NCBI GenBank assembly: GCA_948567375.1
Contig: OX419761.1
Coordinates: forward strand, 41,330,243-41,394,242
DNA from: Lunularia cruciata
Taxonomy: Eukaryota; Streptophyta; Marchantiopsida; Lunulariales; Lunulariaceae
Direction of reading: 5' to 3'
DNA length: 64,000 nt
A program made the position numbers and the translations under genes. This document shows positions 44,146 to 57,160 of the stretch, piece after piece. The notes below the pieces were generated by a model. The model worked only from the letters and a program-made list of their open reading frames with translations, made no database searches and had not been told where the DNA came from. Position 1 is the stretch's first letter; each line of letters starts with the position of its first letter.

Positions 44146-47100
44146 CAGAATCGTCCTCTAGTCCCGCTGACCCACCTCAAAATGATTCAATCTTCCTTTC
44201 CCGGTTCAATTATCACGCATTCCTCTGCCTGTCCTTTCTTCCCAAGCACTTTTTAAAAAAGATTTTCCTCCCCTACTATTCATGGACAGTGGGAGGTGGG
44301 AGGTGACTCACGTTTTGTTCCCTCTCCTCTCTCTTTCTTTCTCTTCTGTTCCCCAAGTATTATCTTTACACCCTCCAGCACAACGGCAAGAAAGTACGGT
44401 TAAATGCACGAGAAAGAATACTTACTACAGACGACGTATGTACTGTTATGCAAGTTGACTCCATTTTTCCATTTTCAGCTTTTTATCTATACACCATCCA
44501 TGCTCTGTTTGCCTAGAACGCTCCTTCTTCAGTAGCAGCACAGCAATTGCAGCTCCTTTTCGTGCATGCCTCATAATAATCACCGCCACTCAATTACCCC
44601 TTGAGTGGCTCAACATAAAAGTCGGTAGCTTCCTATGGCTTCCTCTCACTTCTTCAGCCTCTGCTCCTGAGTCCTTACGTTCTCCAGATTCGAGATGCGT
44701 ACCGACTCAACTTTCCGCACTACCCGTTTCATACTAGAATCAGAAGTAACAGCAGCAGGATATGAAGACTGATTTTAAATTGCGAGTTCATAAATCTCTA
44801 GGGGTTTTAAAGAATAGTTTACTACTTTATTTACAAGTCTATTTAGGAAATGATGATTAGAAGATGGAATACTTTATAACTCTGGACTTAGGACATTGAT
44901 TCTCTTGCTTTTCTAGGTCGAATCAACTTCTTGTCATGATGTCCATGTCAAATGATACAATCTCTCTTTTTCTCCTTCAGATTGAATCTTCTCTCCAGTA
45001 TTGTACTATTATTTGACCTTTGCGTCTGTCTAGTGTTTGTTGCAATCTAATGGTGTTGGCTGATTGCATCGACAAGTAATAAATTAAAAGATCAATCTGG
45101 AGAGACCGTAACTACCTACACTTTAATTGTCAGAGCTCCCTCGGAACTTGACCCAAGGCCATGAGCTGCACTCACTTTGAGCCTTTGACAAAATAAGAAA
45201 CAGCACGCTCACTATCAGCAGCACAATCAGCAGTTTCAAATGCCGTGGGACCGGATCAGACCTGGGCTAGACCTTCAACCCGCCCATTAAAATAGTCGAG
45301 TCCATTCAGGTGGGGGCATTCACATAAGTTAAAGAGCACTGGTCTTCACGATTATATTCCTCTGGCACATTCTTGTCTGTCATATTCCTTCGCCTCCAAA
45401 TGTCCGAACAGAAATCTTCTCCCCATTTCTACATCATCCTCCCTCCCTTTAGAACTACCACAGCTCGACGGAAACTACGCAAATGCTGGACGGTTGCACA
45501 AGGCGTCATCTCGTCGATGAAGATTCTCTTCGAGTGGATATTACCGGTCAGATATTGCCACCATTAGTTTATGAGAAACAAAACTCATGATGGCCAGCTC
45601 AATCACATTTGGCCCCTCAAAAGCGTTTCTCCTTTCAATCAACATTTATCTCCCCCTCTATGCCCCATCTACCTGCCACCCTCTGATTATTTTCTATTCA
45701 CATGCCCGACTCTCTCTCTCTCTCTCTCTCTTCACAAAGTGTTTCTTCATGCAAAGGGTGTGCGTATGGTGGGACCTCAGATTTGGACTACCTGTATGCT
45801 CTTTCATCAGAGGTCCTTCCATGGTGGGTCCATCTACGCACTTTACCAGTTTTCTCCTTCCCTCCAATCCTTCACCTTTGTTCCTCTCGCACTTAAGGTT
45901 TGGTGTCGACTTACCCCGGTGACAATACCAAACTCACTTCTCTTATGGACCAAGACTTACATGCTATTGAATCCATCAATCAACCAGGCAAGCAAGCAAA
46001 GTGCAATAGTTGAATTTGTGAGCACTGAGCATAGCAGGTGCGATTCTGGAACTATGTTTTATTACTCTATTATATGTGAATCTCATCCACATTATGTTGC
46101 CTTCCTAATGTGCTTCTGGACTTTGTCGGTCAACATTGTTAAGGACTTACGTGAAACTGGGCAGGCTTTTCAGCTCACACCAAAAGCAAATACATATGTC
46201 GCTCGGGTTAGAGAGATTTGGTAGTTCAAATAAATGCAAAGATCGAGACACTTTTGAGTTTTCTTGACATGTACTGAAAGTGTTGTATCGTGTGTGTTTT
46301 GTGAAGCTTTTTGTCACCATTCCAGTGGTGGTTGCATAAAGCATTTAGAATCTTCTAGGTAGACATCGCCACAAATCCCATTAAAACTCATTGATACCGA
46401 ACACTTGACGGCAGCAAACATATGACATTCTTCTGTAATCAGCAGAATTCCCCTAAGTTACTGCTTACTTCTAAAATCGGATCCACATGAATTTCTATCG
46501 GTCGGACTGACATAACATCACTGTAGAGTCCATTAGTCAACCCTTTTGAAGCCTTTGCAACTATTTGGTCTGTTCAGATCGTCCAGTTTCACACTGTCGT
46601 AGCATACAATATCCATATTCATGAACCTCAAACTGCATCGCATGATTGCTCAAAGGAAAGCCCAACAGCTCGAATTTTGGTTGTCTACTATCATGCATAG
46701 ATTAAACAGCTCTAACTTAAAGACATATGATTTCCATCATTGCCTTTCGTGTCCACATGATATACACATTTGTTTTGTCCCATCTCTCAATTCTTTTCCT
46801 TTATAGCTGGTTGTTGTTGTCCGAGAATCTGAAGCTTTACCTTCCACTCGTACATCATTATAACTAAGCCATAGATTCATACATCACTCAAAAAGTAACC
46901 CCCGCTCCAAAGAACACGAAACGCCCTGCTGTATCCTGTCAACGACTTCATAAAATATACGAAGGACTCACTTTCTTACTTGACATGCGCCCTCATGTTG
47001 AAGTGGCCTTCGATACTCTCTATTGTCAACCTCCAGTTAACCATATAGAAAATGGAACTAGTAAAGGTAAAATCGAAAGCAGATAGATTCCAAATGATAC

Positions 47101-48907
47101 AAAACATCACACTGTTTTCTTAAAACATAATATGGAGAAGGCACGGAATGTCCAGGAAGACATTCTCATGCCTCATGCATTTCCCAACATTGAGTTTATC
47201 ATGTGTGTCGTGTCAAATTGTAACTTGAAGCTTTTTGGTTTTTTGTCCCTTTAGTAATGTCTTTCAGAATCTGCACATGGATCGAGTCTGCAGCACGAGA
47301 TCAGTAATACCCAGTCTCGATGCCGCAGAAGAAAAGAAGCCGGTACGTCTGAGAAAGATGCTAGCCTCTCATCACTTAAGTTTATGTTATCTCAATTCGA
47401 GCTCCTTGATTTGACACTTATCTAATTTCAATGACTAAGGAGAGCCGTGTTTATTAAACTCTATGTACCTTGTAAATGAGCATTTTGGCAATGAATGTTA
47501 ATACCTTAAATCGCGATTCCCTGTTATTCAAGGAGAGGAGAGAAGATGATATTCCTCGTCTCTATGTACTTTATCTCTATTATTTCAAGAGTAAATATGC
47601 ATTACATGCGTTGAATTATTATAATGATATGAAGGTGACATGAGAAATATAAAAGCAACCGTGACGATAGATCTCGTTTGTGTCGAGTTCCACACGCTCG
47701 AAACGGATAAATACACGACGGTGTAATGATTGAGTGGTTTAGTTTACAAGAACTTTTTCCTACATCTCTATTCCCAGCACAGTGCATTGCACTTTTAAGG
47801 ACAGAAATGGCAACTTCATCTATGTACTTCTCGATGCGATGATTAATTAATCACTCTAACGAACCAGCAACCCGCGAGAGCAGCCCTCAATGCTGGAGGC
47901 TGGGGAAACACGTCCCCTATTAAACTTTGATTCAGATTATATTATTTTTACCTTTTCAACTCCGTCTGAACTCAAATTGAATACGGTCGGCGTGTGTTTG
48001 TGTGAACGTGCATGAAGAACATCAAGTTTGGCTCCACTTACTCTAAACTGGATAAACTTTTACATGAACAAAGAACTGTGATGAAGAACACAAAAGTGCA
48101 GATCAAGTACACCATCTCTGATTCTCACTAAATTAAGTGTCTCATGACACTACCGTATATATCTCATCTTAACATTGAGTTTCGTAGTCTTGGATCAGGA
48201 GAAGGAGTCCTAACGAGACAGTTTGGTAGTCAGTCCTTGAAAGTACGGGGGATAGTAGACGACGACACCCATGCAAACACCAGCAGCGAAGTGTTGTCTT
48301 GCTTGAAACATGTCTCATTCTTTGGTTTCCAAGGGGCAAGAAAATACATGGAGATAAGTGAACTTAATTCGAGAGGAATTTTACGTTGAAACAGTTACAG
48401 GATGACTCGAGGTTTCAACCCATACAAGGGGGTACGGTCAGCAAGAAATCTAGTGGATTATTCTTAATCATCTGGAATATGCGTAGCCAAGTTTAGTGGA
48501 CTGTGGATGCATCACATCACATGCTCTGTAAGCAACCGAAGGCATCTCAAAACGCACAGTTTCTTGCTGCCAGGACATCCGCAGAGGCCGCTAAACGAAA
48601 ATTCACAACCACAAGGTCGTCTCTGTGAGCAGCAGTCATTTAAACAATGGCATATGAATGCGTTTCAAATGAGGAGAAAGTGGCGAATACGATTTGTGGA
48701 TGGGAGGAGGAATCACGCTGCTGATCGTCAGCAAAGGAGAAAACCCCATAAGAAAATCACGTGTCCAGAGTGAATCGAGCACGCGATGTATCTAGTTCAC
48801 TGGCAAAGATCGAGGATAATGAGGAACATCAAAATAATCTGATTGCATATCCTTATCTCGACGACATCTCTATTGAAAACTGCACGAAATAAGGGCACGA
48901 GCTTGTG
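44146..48907. other. Mixed spacer, no gene seen
   Basis: The largest open frame is 45571-46224 on + (217 codons). It contains a (CT)n tract (45710-45730) and has no recognised domain. Local CT-rich tracts and a TATA-poor context could belong to a promoter or untranslated region, but nothing decides it. The rest holds only short frames. Confidence 0.3.
45710..45730. repeat. (CT)n microsatellite
   Basis: Run of about ten CT units, inside the 217-codon open frame, where it encodes alternating Leu and Ser. Confidence 0.9.
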
Positions 48908-49174
48908 TTTGGTGTGCTACTAAACTACAGTAGTGATCATTTTCCCATCATAATCTTAGCGATCTTAATCATCTTCTCCCTAGATGCTTGGAATCAAGGA
49001 ATTTGCCTCAGATGCTCGGGAGAAAATTATTCCCAATTTTGTTTGGTGTGTCTACTGAACTACAGTACTGATCATCTTGCCATCATAATCTTAGCGATCT
49101 TAACGATCTTCTCCCAGATGCTTGTAATCATAGAATTTGCCTGAGATGCTCCGAAGAAAATTATTCACACCATG
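48908..49174. repeat. Tandem duplication, period 134 bp
   Basis: 48908-49041 (tttggtgtgctactaaactac ...) recurs at 49042-49174 (tttggtgtgtctactgaac ...), both ending agaaaattattc. About ten differences are visible, so it is not recent. Confidence 0.85.
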
Positions 49175-50509
49175 GAAATGTTGTCCTGATAGTCCAAAAC
49201 GAAGGTGTCTTAAAATCCGATGCAGGTATGACTAAGACAGTAAGACCTAGGGTATACATCTCAATGAGAGATAAAGTACTATCAACCAGATAGTATCATG
49301 CACTTGGCATAAACTGGAAAAATATCTGTGTAATATCTGTGCACATACACATCTGTGTGATATCGGTGACATACACATCCAAAGAAGACGTTTGACAAAG
49401 GATTCCACGAGGATAATTGAAGGAAATGTGTCCGGAAGTCACGTCAGGATTATTGTAATAAACTTCAGCCGGCCCACATGGTAGTCTTTTGTGGACAAAA
49501 CACCGATATTTAAACGTGGAAAAGTGCCATCCTAGGTGACTGTAAACCATGAGGAAACTGTTTTTGAATTGAGCACACCCGGAGTAAAATGAGGAACGTG
49601 CGTGTATGCACGGAGATGAGCCAAGGTGACATTGAACTAGGCTGTAAATAATGTTTTGCATTATTTCAACTAGCGCTAGATAACCTCAATCCTTTCGCGA
49701 CCATGCTGCTCTGAGGACTGACAAAATCTTGCAGTTTAATAAACACTCTCACGGGGTTCGAATAAACTAGTCATTCTGTGGTTGAAACATTCACCATCAT
49801 TACGCGCAACACCAGGCTTGTTGGCCAATTGGCCACTGCTGCTGCAATCCAGAATAAATTATTTTGCTCTTTCGTCAGCCTCCTCTTGTGCGAGCGTGCA
49901 CCATCCTCTACTTCCTCGTGCTGCAGCGCCTGATCGAACTGCGTTTACCTGCTGTGAATTTCCATCGCTTTTCTCTGTTCGTTTCATCCTTTTACGACTC
50001 CGTTGGAAAGGTCATGAACCTCAAGGGAGCTACTGTGCAGCTAATCATTTCTTGGAATGTTGGCACGTTTTGATGTGAAATATTGTTGACAGTCAGTCAA
50101 TCAACCTTGGACACAATCATGGAGACACATCGAACATTACCCTTTAGGTCTGACCACAATAAATCACTCACACGAAGTTCGCATTTTATCAACCTTTTGA
50201 AGTCAATTTCGCAACCTTCTTGACCTTGACACTCCCATCCTTTTTTGATATAATTTCCTCGTTCTCCTTGGAAGATCACAAACTTTAACCTTCTTTTGAA
50301 CTGGGCACAAATTCTTATATTCATATTTACATTGCAGATGCTGCAGATGAAGAAAGGCGACCGCGTAGGAAATGCAGATGCGTGCAATCCGGCCAATTTG
50401 TGTCAACCTATATCATTAATTTCAAATTGTGGACACTCGTCGCAATTGATTAGACCTATGCTAGTCATCAGTGTTACATTGATAGTAGTGTAACTAACCA
50501 CATGACGCA
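49175..50509. other. Spacer, no gene seen
   Basis: Open frames at 49296-49661 (minus), 49782-50078 (+) and 50097-50396 (minus) show no domain. A small cluster of atctgtgt/acatacacatc words lies at 49324-49380. Confidence 0.35.
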
Positions 50510-51194
50510 CAATTACCATGCATCAACCTATTCACTAATTCTAGATATTACAAAAGTCTATTTGATTGCTTTCGAAAGTCCGAAATCTAATGGCAAAATA
50601 TCCAGAAAAGTAAACAAAAAGGTCAAAAGGCGGATCTGATTTACTTCCCGAGCATATGATTTAATTTAAGATTAAGTTAGACTAAAAAATGTAATGTTAT
50701 AAAATTATATATATCTCTCTCTTATTAAATAAATCAATATATTTAGAAAATTATTATGCGAGTCGTCTATGAATATCCCAAACTTCTTGTACTTTTCCTG
50801 ATATTACCTAAAGCAGTACTATCAACCTTCTACTTTCCCTAATATCCAAGAAACCAAACAAAAGAGTAAAATTTATCAACTCATTTAGTTCCAATATATA
50901 ATTTTTACCTAAATGCTAGAGCATAATAGGGTACTCATCTTGTAGGACAAAATCAATAGACGTCCCTTCATAGCTATATATTCCTTTGTCCTGCATTTTT
51001 AAAGGAGTACCTTATTAATACGATCAAGTACCGTATGAATACAATCACAAGAGAGCAAATGGAGCTTAATGCATATTAAGTTTGGACGAGGAAGTGAGAT
51101 TCTCTAGTTGAGGGTGCACTTTCTCCATACAAAATTCATCACATCAAGAATCAACAAATAGTATATAAGATTCAGAAATTTAATTATCATCACA

Positions 51195-51248
<54 letters not shown>

Positions 51249-51620
51249 TATAAATAGAAATATGTCTGTAATATACTTACATCTCTGAAGTTCTATTACT
51301 TTGAGAATTTCCCTACCATAAAATGCTTAAAGTAATGAAGGGAATTATTTTATCCATACATGCATTAAGAAATGCCGATGGGAAAATGGATCTCATACAA
51401 GACTCCAAAAACCATGCAATTTGTACAATCCATCTAGCAATATAAAAAGGGAAAAAATTCATTAAATCCATTAATATATGTGCAAGAAATCATAATGATA
51501 GTATTTTGGTAGCATAAAACAATCTTACCAACTACACAATCATATCATTAGGAGCTCTAGGATGATTAGAAACCAATATATTATTAAGGTCAGAACTAAT
51601 AACCTATGTGTTCACAATGA
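50510..51620. repeat. Diverged direct repeat, copy A
   Basis: Aligns by eye with 53110-54180. Anchors are caacctattcactaattct (50525, against 53114), ccaagaaaccaaacaaaagag (50848, against 53394), aaagtaatgaaggga (51330, against 53909), and aatgatagtattttggtagc (51494, against 54073). The offset of about 2.6 kb is constant. No coding potential noticed. Confidence 0.65.
51197..51246. repeat. (AT)n microsatellite, about 25 units
   Basis: Uninterrupted AT array inside copy A of the direct repeat; no equivalent is seen in copy B. Confidence 0.97.
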
Positions 51621-51840
51621 CTAAACAAGATTATTATTGCATTTCCTATTGGCTAATCAAAACAAAAAATATATATAACTCAAAAGCTAGTAGCACTGAT
51701 CAACTAGTGAAGCAAAAGCCAAAAGTGATGTAAATCTTGATTAGTAGAAAGAATTAGGACATACAAACATAAAAGCTATTGCACATACTCAAATTATAAA
51801 ATAAATCTTGATGATTTTTGTTGGTACACCAATATAATTA

Positions 51841-51992
51841 GGGAATTTTTAAATACACCACATTTTTTCAAAAATACATCACAGCTAGTGTGTAATATTC
51901 TTAGAAGATACCGATGACCCACTTTGAAGACCATACCACACTTTCCAGCTGTGGTATATTTAGTATAAAGTGTGGTGTATTTAACAATTCCC
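51841..51992. mobile_element. Palindromic MITE, copy 2, with 8-bp flanking duplication
   Basis: 152 bp. The left end is GGGAATTTTTAAATACACCACA, the right end TGTGGTGTATTTAACAATTCCC. Both sides carry TATAATTA (51833-51840 and 51993-52000), an 8-bp duplication of the length made by hAT-type transposases. The ends resemble copy 1 at 17784-17949. No coding. Confidence 0.8.
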
Positions 51993-53109
51993 TATAATTA
52001 TATGAAAGATAGATCTAAGCTTCCAATTATAGTCACACAAGGATCGCCTTCATATTCTCTAAGTCTATTTTGCTCAACTTACTTTGCTCAACAAGTCAAA
52101 CTTAAAACAATATTCCTTTGGTCCATCTTCTATAATGAGATAGTAATCTTTAGGTCTATACATTTCTCATTGTAAACTAGTGTTTATGGTGAAAATTACC
52201 TTGGTAGGAATAGAATATTTTTTGAGCTCCTTGAAGGTAAATAATCTCAACTCAACTCTTCAATTACTTACATAACCATTATAAGCTAAAAATTACACAC
52301 TAAAAGCTGAAAAGCTAAACATACATCAAAAGTATATATGGTGGTACTTAATCAAAGATCCTGTCATAATGAAAGCTATTTTCATCAGCAAAAGTTTCAT
52401 ATAAAAAAATGACATTGACTTCTTGTGTCTATCAAAAATAAGACTTAACCACAATCATGGAAGTACCATACAAACTAGAAACAAGGATAGGATGACATGA
52501 CATATAGGAGAAAAATAGATATACAAGGACAAGGAAGGTGAGTTTCACTTTGTGTTAAGGAATTGAATGTGCACAACAAGGACATATCCCCCATAGAACC
52601 TGGACTTTACTCCTAGATTTTCATAAGCTAATATAAGATTCAAGTATCAAGTTAAATAATACATTTAAAATTGTATAAATTTTATTAAAGATGTAATCTT
52701 ATGCAATTGAAGTTTTGATATCTATTGACTTATTGGAAATAGTCAATAACTATATTGACTATTTGTCCAATTTCAATTTTATGCATTGAATTGGATTAGT
52801 ACCTAATCCAACTTCAAAATTTGTTGCATTAGTGAAACTAGGGAAGGATTAACATCCTTGTTGAGTCTATTGGACTTTGATTAGCCTTAGAAAGCTTTCT
52901 TGAGTTTCTATTATCCTCAAAGATATTTAAAGCCAAATATAAATCAAATATGGGTCATTTAAATAATAAAATGAAAATTTATATATTATAAAATATTTCC
53001 ATAATAAAAACTGATCATGTTAAAAACAATCATCAGCTTACAAAATAAATGTCCTTCAACGGCTAGGTTAATGCTATTTTAACTTTGTTGGATCCACGAC
53101 TATATCTTC

Positions 53110-54330
53110 ACATTAATCTATTCAGTAATTCAAGATTGTATAGTGTCCAAATTACATTCAGAAAAATTCCAAAAGGGAATCCCCGTATAAACAAAACTCT
53201 AAAATTCCAACTCTATAGTCTAAAAGCTAGAGAAGTATAATTGACTATAATCTATTTAATAATCTATTTAATTGACTGGAGTTTTAATCAATATATATTT
53301 ATCCAAATCTTCTATATTTATGATGAAGCTCTTGTAATTTTCTCATATTACAAAGCGATCCTTTATTTGTAATCTTCTCACTCTATTCATACACCAAGAA
53401 GCCAAATAAAAGGGAGTACTTCATAAGCTCATCTAGTTTCAAACTATGAAAATTTTCCGGTAGTTCATAAGCTCATCTGATTTCAAACTATGAAAATTTT
53501 GCAAGTACGATAAGATATCAAGTGAAACATTTACCATAGAATTTATTGTCTCACACCAATAAATATAATTCTTTGCCTCAAATTTTTTGAGAGGCATATT
53601 ATAGGTATTCTCATGCAACATGGAAAATGAGTCTATGATTATGGATGTAGCTTAATATACAGTTGAGCTTGAAAGAGTAAGATAGAATTCAAGGTAAAAC
53701 TAACATTTACTAATAATGAATGGAACAATTAAGTAACTATCAAATATCAATAGTACCAAAAGTGTGGATGCTCATCTTGATAATGTTTCTAAATCTCATT
53801 ATTGACAAAAAGGTGTTATATCTATCATAAAAGAGGCTTTGTCAATAAAATGTTTTTATTCTTGAAATACACCAACTATGAGAGTTCACTCTTGTATTAA
53901 ATGCATAAAGTAATGAAGGATTCCTCTCTTGTGTGTACAAACTCTTGATAATAAAACATATCAAATGGAAGAATGGATTTTGTACAAGTCCACCCTATGG
54001 TTATGATGGTGTTGTCTTCTACATAACAATATTAAAGAGAGATGTGAAAAAAATGAATTTCCTTACAATATGGGTATCACAATGATAGTATCTTTGTAAC
54101 ATAAAACCTCCCTACTAGCTCATTATCATACTGAACTCTAGAACAATAGCAAACCAGATTATTATATGTCAACATGCATTCTTGAGCTGCCAAGCATATA
54201 GACTTACGTACAAAGAGTACAAGTCCTAGCTAGTTTCTCAAGGTAAAGCAAACATATAGTACAACTTACAAGCAAAGAAAGATGAATGCAAAAATATAAA
54301 ATTTAAAGTACTTTTTGCATATATAAGGAA
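53110..54330. repeat. Diverged direct repeat, copy B
   Basis: Counterpart of 50510-51620 (see there). A short local duplication of ttcataagctcatct(a/g)tttcaaactatgaaaattt lies inside it at 53422-53500. The MITE and the TA array of copy A are absent, so they arrived in copy A after the duplication or were lost from copy B. Confidence 0.65.
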
Positions 54331-54520
54331 GCTCTCAATAATATCTTTAAGAAAACTTGTATAATTTATAAAATAAACTATATACTCATCCAAAGTACAA
54401 AGAATAGCAAACAATTCATGCTTATGTTGTAGACTACACTCATCTACAACATTAGCATTGGAAGCCTTGAAAGATTCACTCTAAATGCAGACTTTAGTTC
54501 AACAACAATCATAGCTATTT

Positions 54521-55011
54521 TTATGTGAATCTTGTGAGATATTTACCACTAACACCAATAGGATTGGTAACATGGGACTTATAGAACCGTTCCAATATCT
54601 CATAAAATTTAATTTTTACAAAGGAATTCTCTACTCTACAATCAACAAGCCTCACCAAACTAAGAGCTAACTCATAGTTAATATCATTACCCTCTTGAAA
54701 AAGAATATCAATGGAAGTATGCCTTGAAGTACCAACCTTGGAATGCCAAAATGAGTTTTGCATATGGTATTCATAACCATGATGAGATTGCAATACCAAA
54801 AAATCCTTCCAGAGCACCTTCTATTTTGAAACTCATGTTGTAGAGTTTGCGGGCTTTTACAGAACGTTCTAGCATCAATGTCAAACCTAACTCCACTTGG
54901 ATCTTTGGTGATAATGAAATCCACATCATCCATGTTTGCAAAAGAGTTGAAAACATTAACACATGAAGTACTACAATTTATTTGTACCTCAATATATACT
55001 CCTTGACTCAT
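54521..55011 (-). pseudogene. Unidentified coding-like remnant
   Basis: Two overlapping minus frames have protein-like composition, unlike the surrounding AT-rich noise. 55011-54800 gives VNVFNSFANMDDVDFIITKD then DARTFCKSPQTLQHEFQNRR and GRIFWYC. 54720-54521 gives GNDINYELALSLVRLVDCR and FVKIKFYEILERFYKSH. They switch frame near 54780-54800, which suggests one broken gene of at least 160 codons. I do not recognise the family. It could be a transposon gene or an exon of a host gene. Confidence 0.4.
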
Positions 55012-56640
55012 GGAGTGTTATGAACTATTGGTTTTTCTATGCATTTGCCAAGACTCTACACAATTTGTAGCAAACATGAATTGGCTCTAAGAGGTTGTGT
55101 AAACAAGGAGTTTTTACCTCAATAATTTGATGCTTGAAAAGCAACTTGGCAAGTATAAACATGAGTCTTATGAAAAAAAACCTTCAAGAATAAAATGACT
55201 ACTAAATGCAAAACCATTAGCTAGAAAAATTAATTACAAGTGAAAATTAGCTTGGTAATATCTTTAGAGATGTTATACTATATGATCTAAGTAGATCAAA
55301 TAAAAATTTACCAAAAGAGGACTTCCAAAAAATAGGGCACAGATAAAAAACACACCAAAAACTTTAGAGCCAATTTGGATGCATGAACAAAGAAATTAGG
55401 CCACAAAAATGAAAATCTACCCCCCTTGAGAAAATTTGTTGCTTTCTCATCCTTTATTGAGATCTTTCCAATGGTACCTCTTCCATCTTGTTTTGAGCTT
55501 CATACAAGAAGATTCCTTAAAAATTCCCTTTGACAAACCAAATAGAACAAGGATCAACATGTCACAAATCCATATATCTGATCTAAGGGTATTATTATTG
55601 GCATACCACCAATCTGTGTGTCTAATCTAAGGATGTAGCTCCTTTGGATAGGATACTCTTGGGTATATAATAAACATATTGTGCTCCCTTAGAGTATCAG
55701 ATTTTCTTGAGAGTTCCAATCTTGTGTGCTTCTATCTTTAGATTGTTAAACTAAAGAAACAATCCAATAAAACATCATTTTGGTACAAGAAGGCCTACAC
55801 AATATACTTTAAGAATCTCTGAAAACTTTGCAAGCACTTGCTAACCTTTCAGTGATTTACATCAACATGTTCAAAGCACTTTTATAACTCTATCTCCTCT
55901 TTGTTTAAGATGGTCTCTACTTGATGGTGAGGATGTTAATCTTCTCTATGATGGCATTGTGGTTGATGTTTGTTAGGTTTTCTCAACTAGTCCTTTTTCA
56001 ACATGTCATGGAGTTGATGTTCTTGTAAATGTTTGCATGGAGATAGTAGTACCTTCTTTTAACAATCCTTGCTCCCTTCTAATCCCTTCAATAGGTAAAA
56101 TGAAGCTTTTGAATATATGGGCTTCAAAATTTTACATGGCTAGTTTTGTCTCTTCATTCTATATCTTGATCTTCTACATGCTTTGATATTGTTCTATATA
56201 TCCCAAAGCTTGTTTTTTCTCCTATTTGTGATTGTGAGTGGTAACATGTTTACCATATTGCCTTGAGTAGTTTTTTTTGTTCAAATGTGTGTGTAATATC
56301 CTTACATGTTAATTCTCTTAGTTCATGTGGTTGCTTTTATATTACCAAAGGATTAGAATTTCTCCCACAGGGTAGTTCTTGTGTTAATATGGTCTCTAAT
56401 GGTGAGGAGCATGATGGTGTAACAATTATAAAATAGGTAGATGGTATTGATAGCAATATTGCTACCCAAGACCCTCCTACCTTTATTCTTAACTAGTGCA
56501 TTGGCCTTTGTTTTTTGTTTGTGTTAGAAGTAATGGTTATCTAATTGATATTTTATGACATGTGGTCTAGTAATGATATGCCTTTCAGTGGTTGGTCTTC
56601 TCATACAAAGTGAGATCCAAGCAACTTTTCTACCTAAAAT
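55012..56640. other. AT-rich spacer, no gene seen
   Basis: Only short frames without recognised domains. No repeat pair noticed. Confidence 0.35.
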
Positions 56641-57160
56641 TCATAACAATATTTTGACAAGGTTGAAGCTTGACCCATTGATGAATGATGTCAAGGATAA
56701 GGACAGAAAGGTTGGCAAGCACATTGAATGAATTTATTCATCTTATACCTAATACTCCTTGTTGTCCAAGTTATTATTGTAGAAAATTTAGCCATAATAG
56801 AATTATGGCATGGATTTCAATAGCCAAACAAGTAACATGTCTTCTTTTTTTCAATGCTCAGACTAGTGAGCAAGTTCAACATAATCAAATGTGTTTTTGC
56901 AAGCCACTATTTACAAGAAAGCTTTATGGACCATTTTTGGTTTCTCTTGCTCCCAAGTTTTTATGTACCAAAAAGGTTTTATACACAATGCTAAGGTTGG
57001 TTCCCATGGTAATAGTGAGCTAATTAAACCAAGGATTTCTAACATGGATGCTAAAGCAATTATATCTCAGCTGTTGTTGAGCCTAGGTGAAGTTTGGTCT
57101 CATATTACTAATGATAGTAATCAAGGTAGGGGTATTGATTCTTTACTATATAGATAACCT
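56641..57160 (+). pseudogene. Unidentified coding-like remnant
   Basis: Two overlapping + frames. 56685-57023 contains LNEFIHLIPNTPCCPSYYCRK, and 56891-57157 contains ISNMDAKAIISQLLLSLGEVW. The first has a Cys-rich CCPSYYCRK block that may be a decayed zinc-binding or transposase-type region. The frame changes around 56890-57020. The family is not recognised. Confidence 0.3.

Noticed and set aside
45571-46224. 217-codon open frame on + as a host gene
   Set aside because: It runs through a (CT)n tract, is overlapped by other frames, shows no domain and has low-complexity composition.
48908-49174. CRISPR-like or satellite array
   Set aside because: Only two units, adjacent and without spacers; the context is a plant nuclear genome.
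53439-53621. Copia gag start on minus (frame with KKFEAKNYIYWCETI)
   Set aside because: It faintly resembles the FDGxNYxxW block, but nothing upstream or downstream continues a Copia order.
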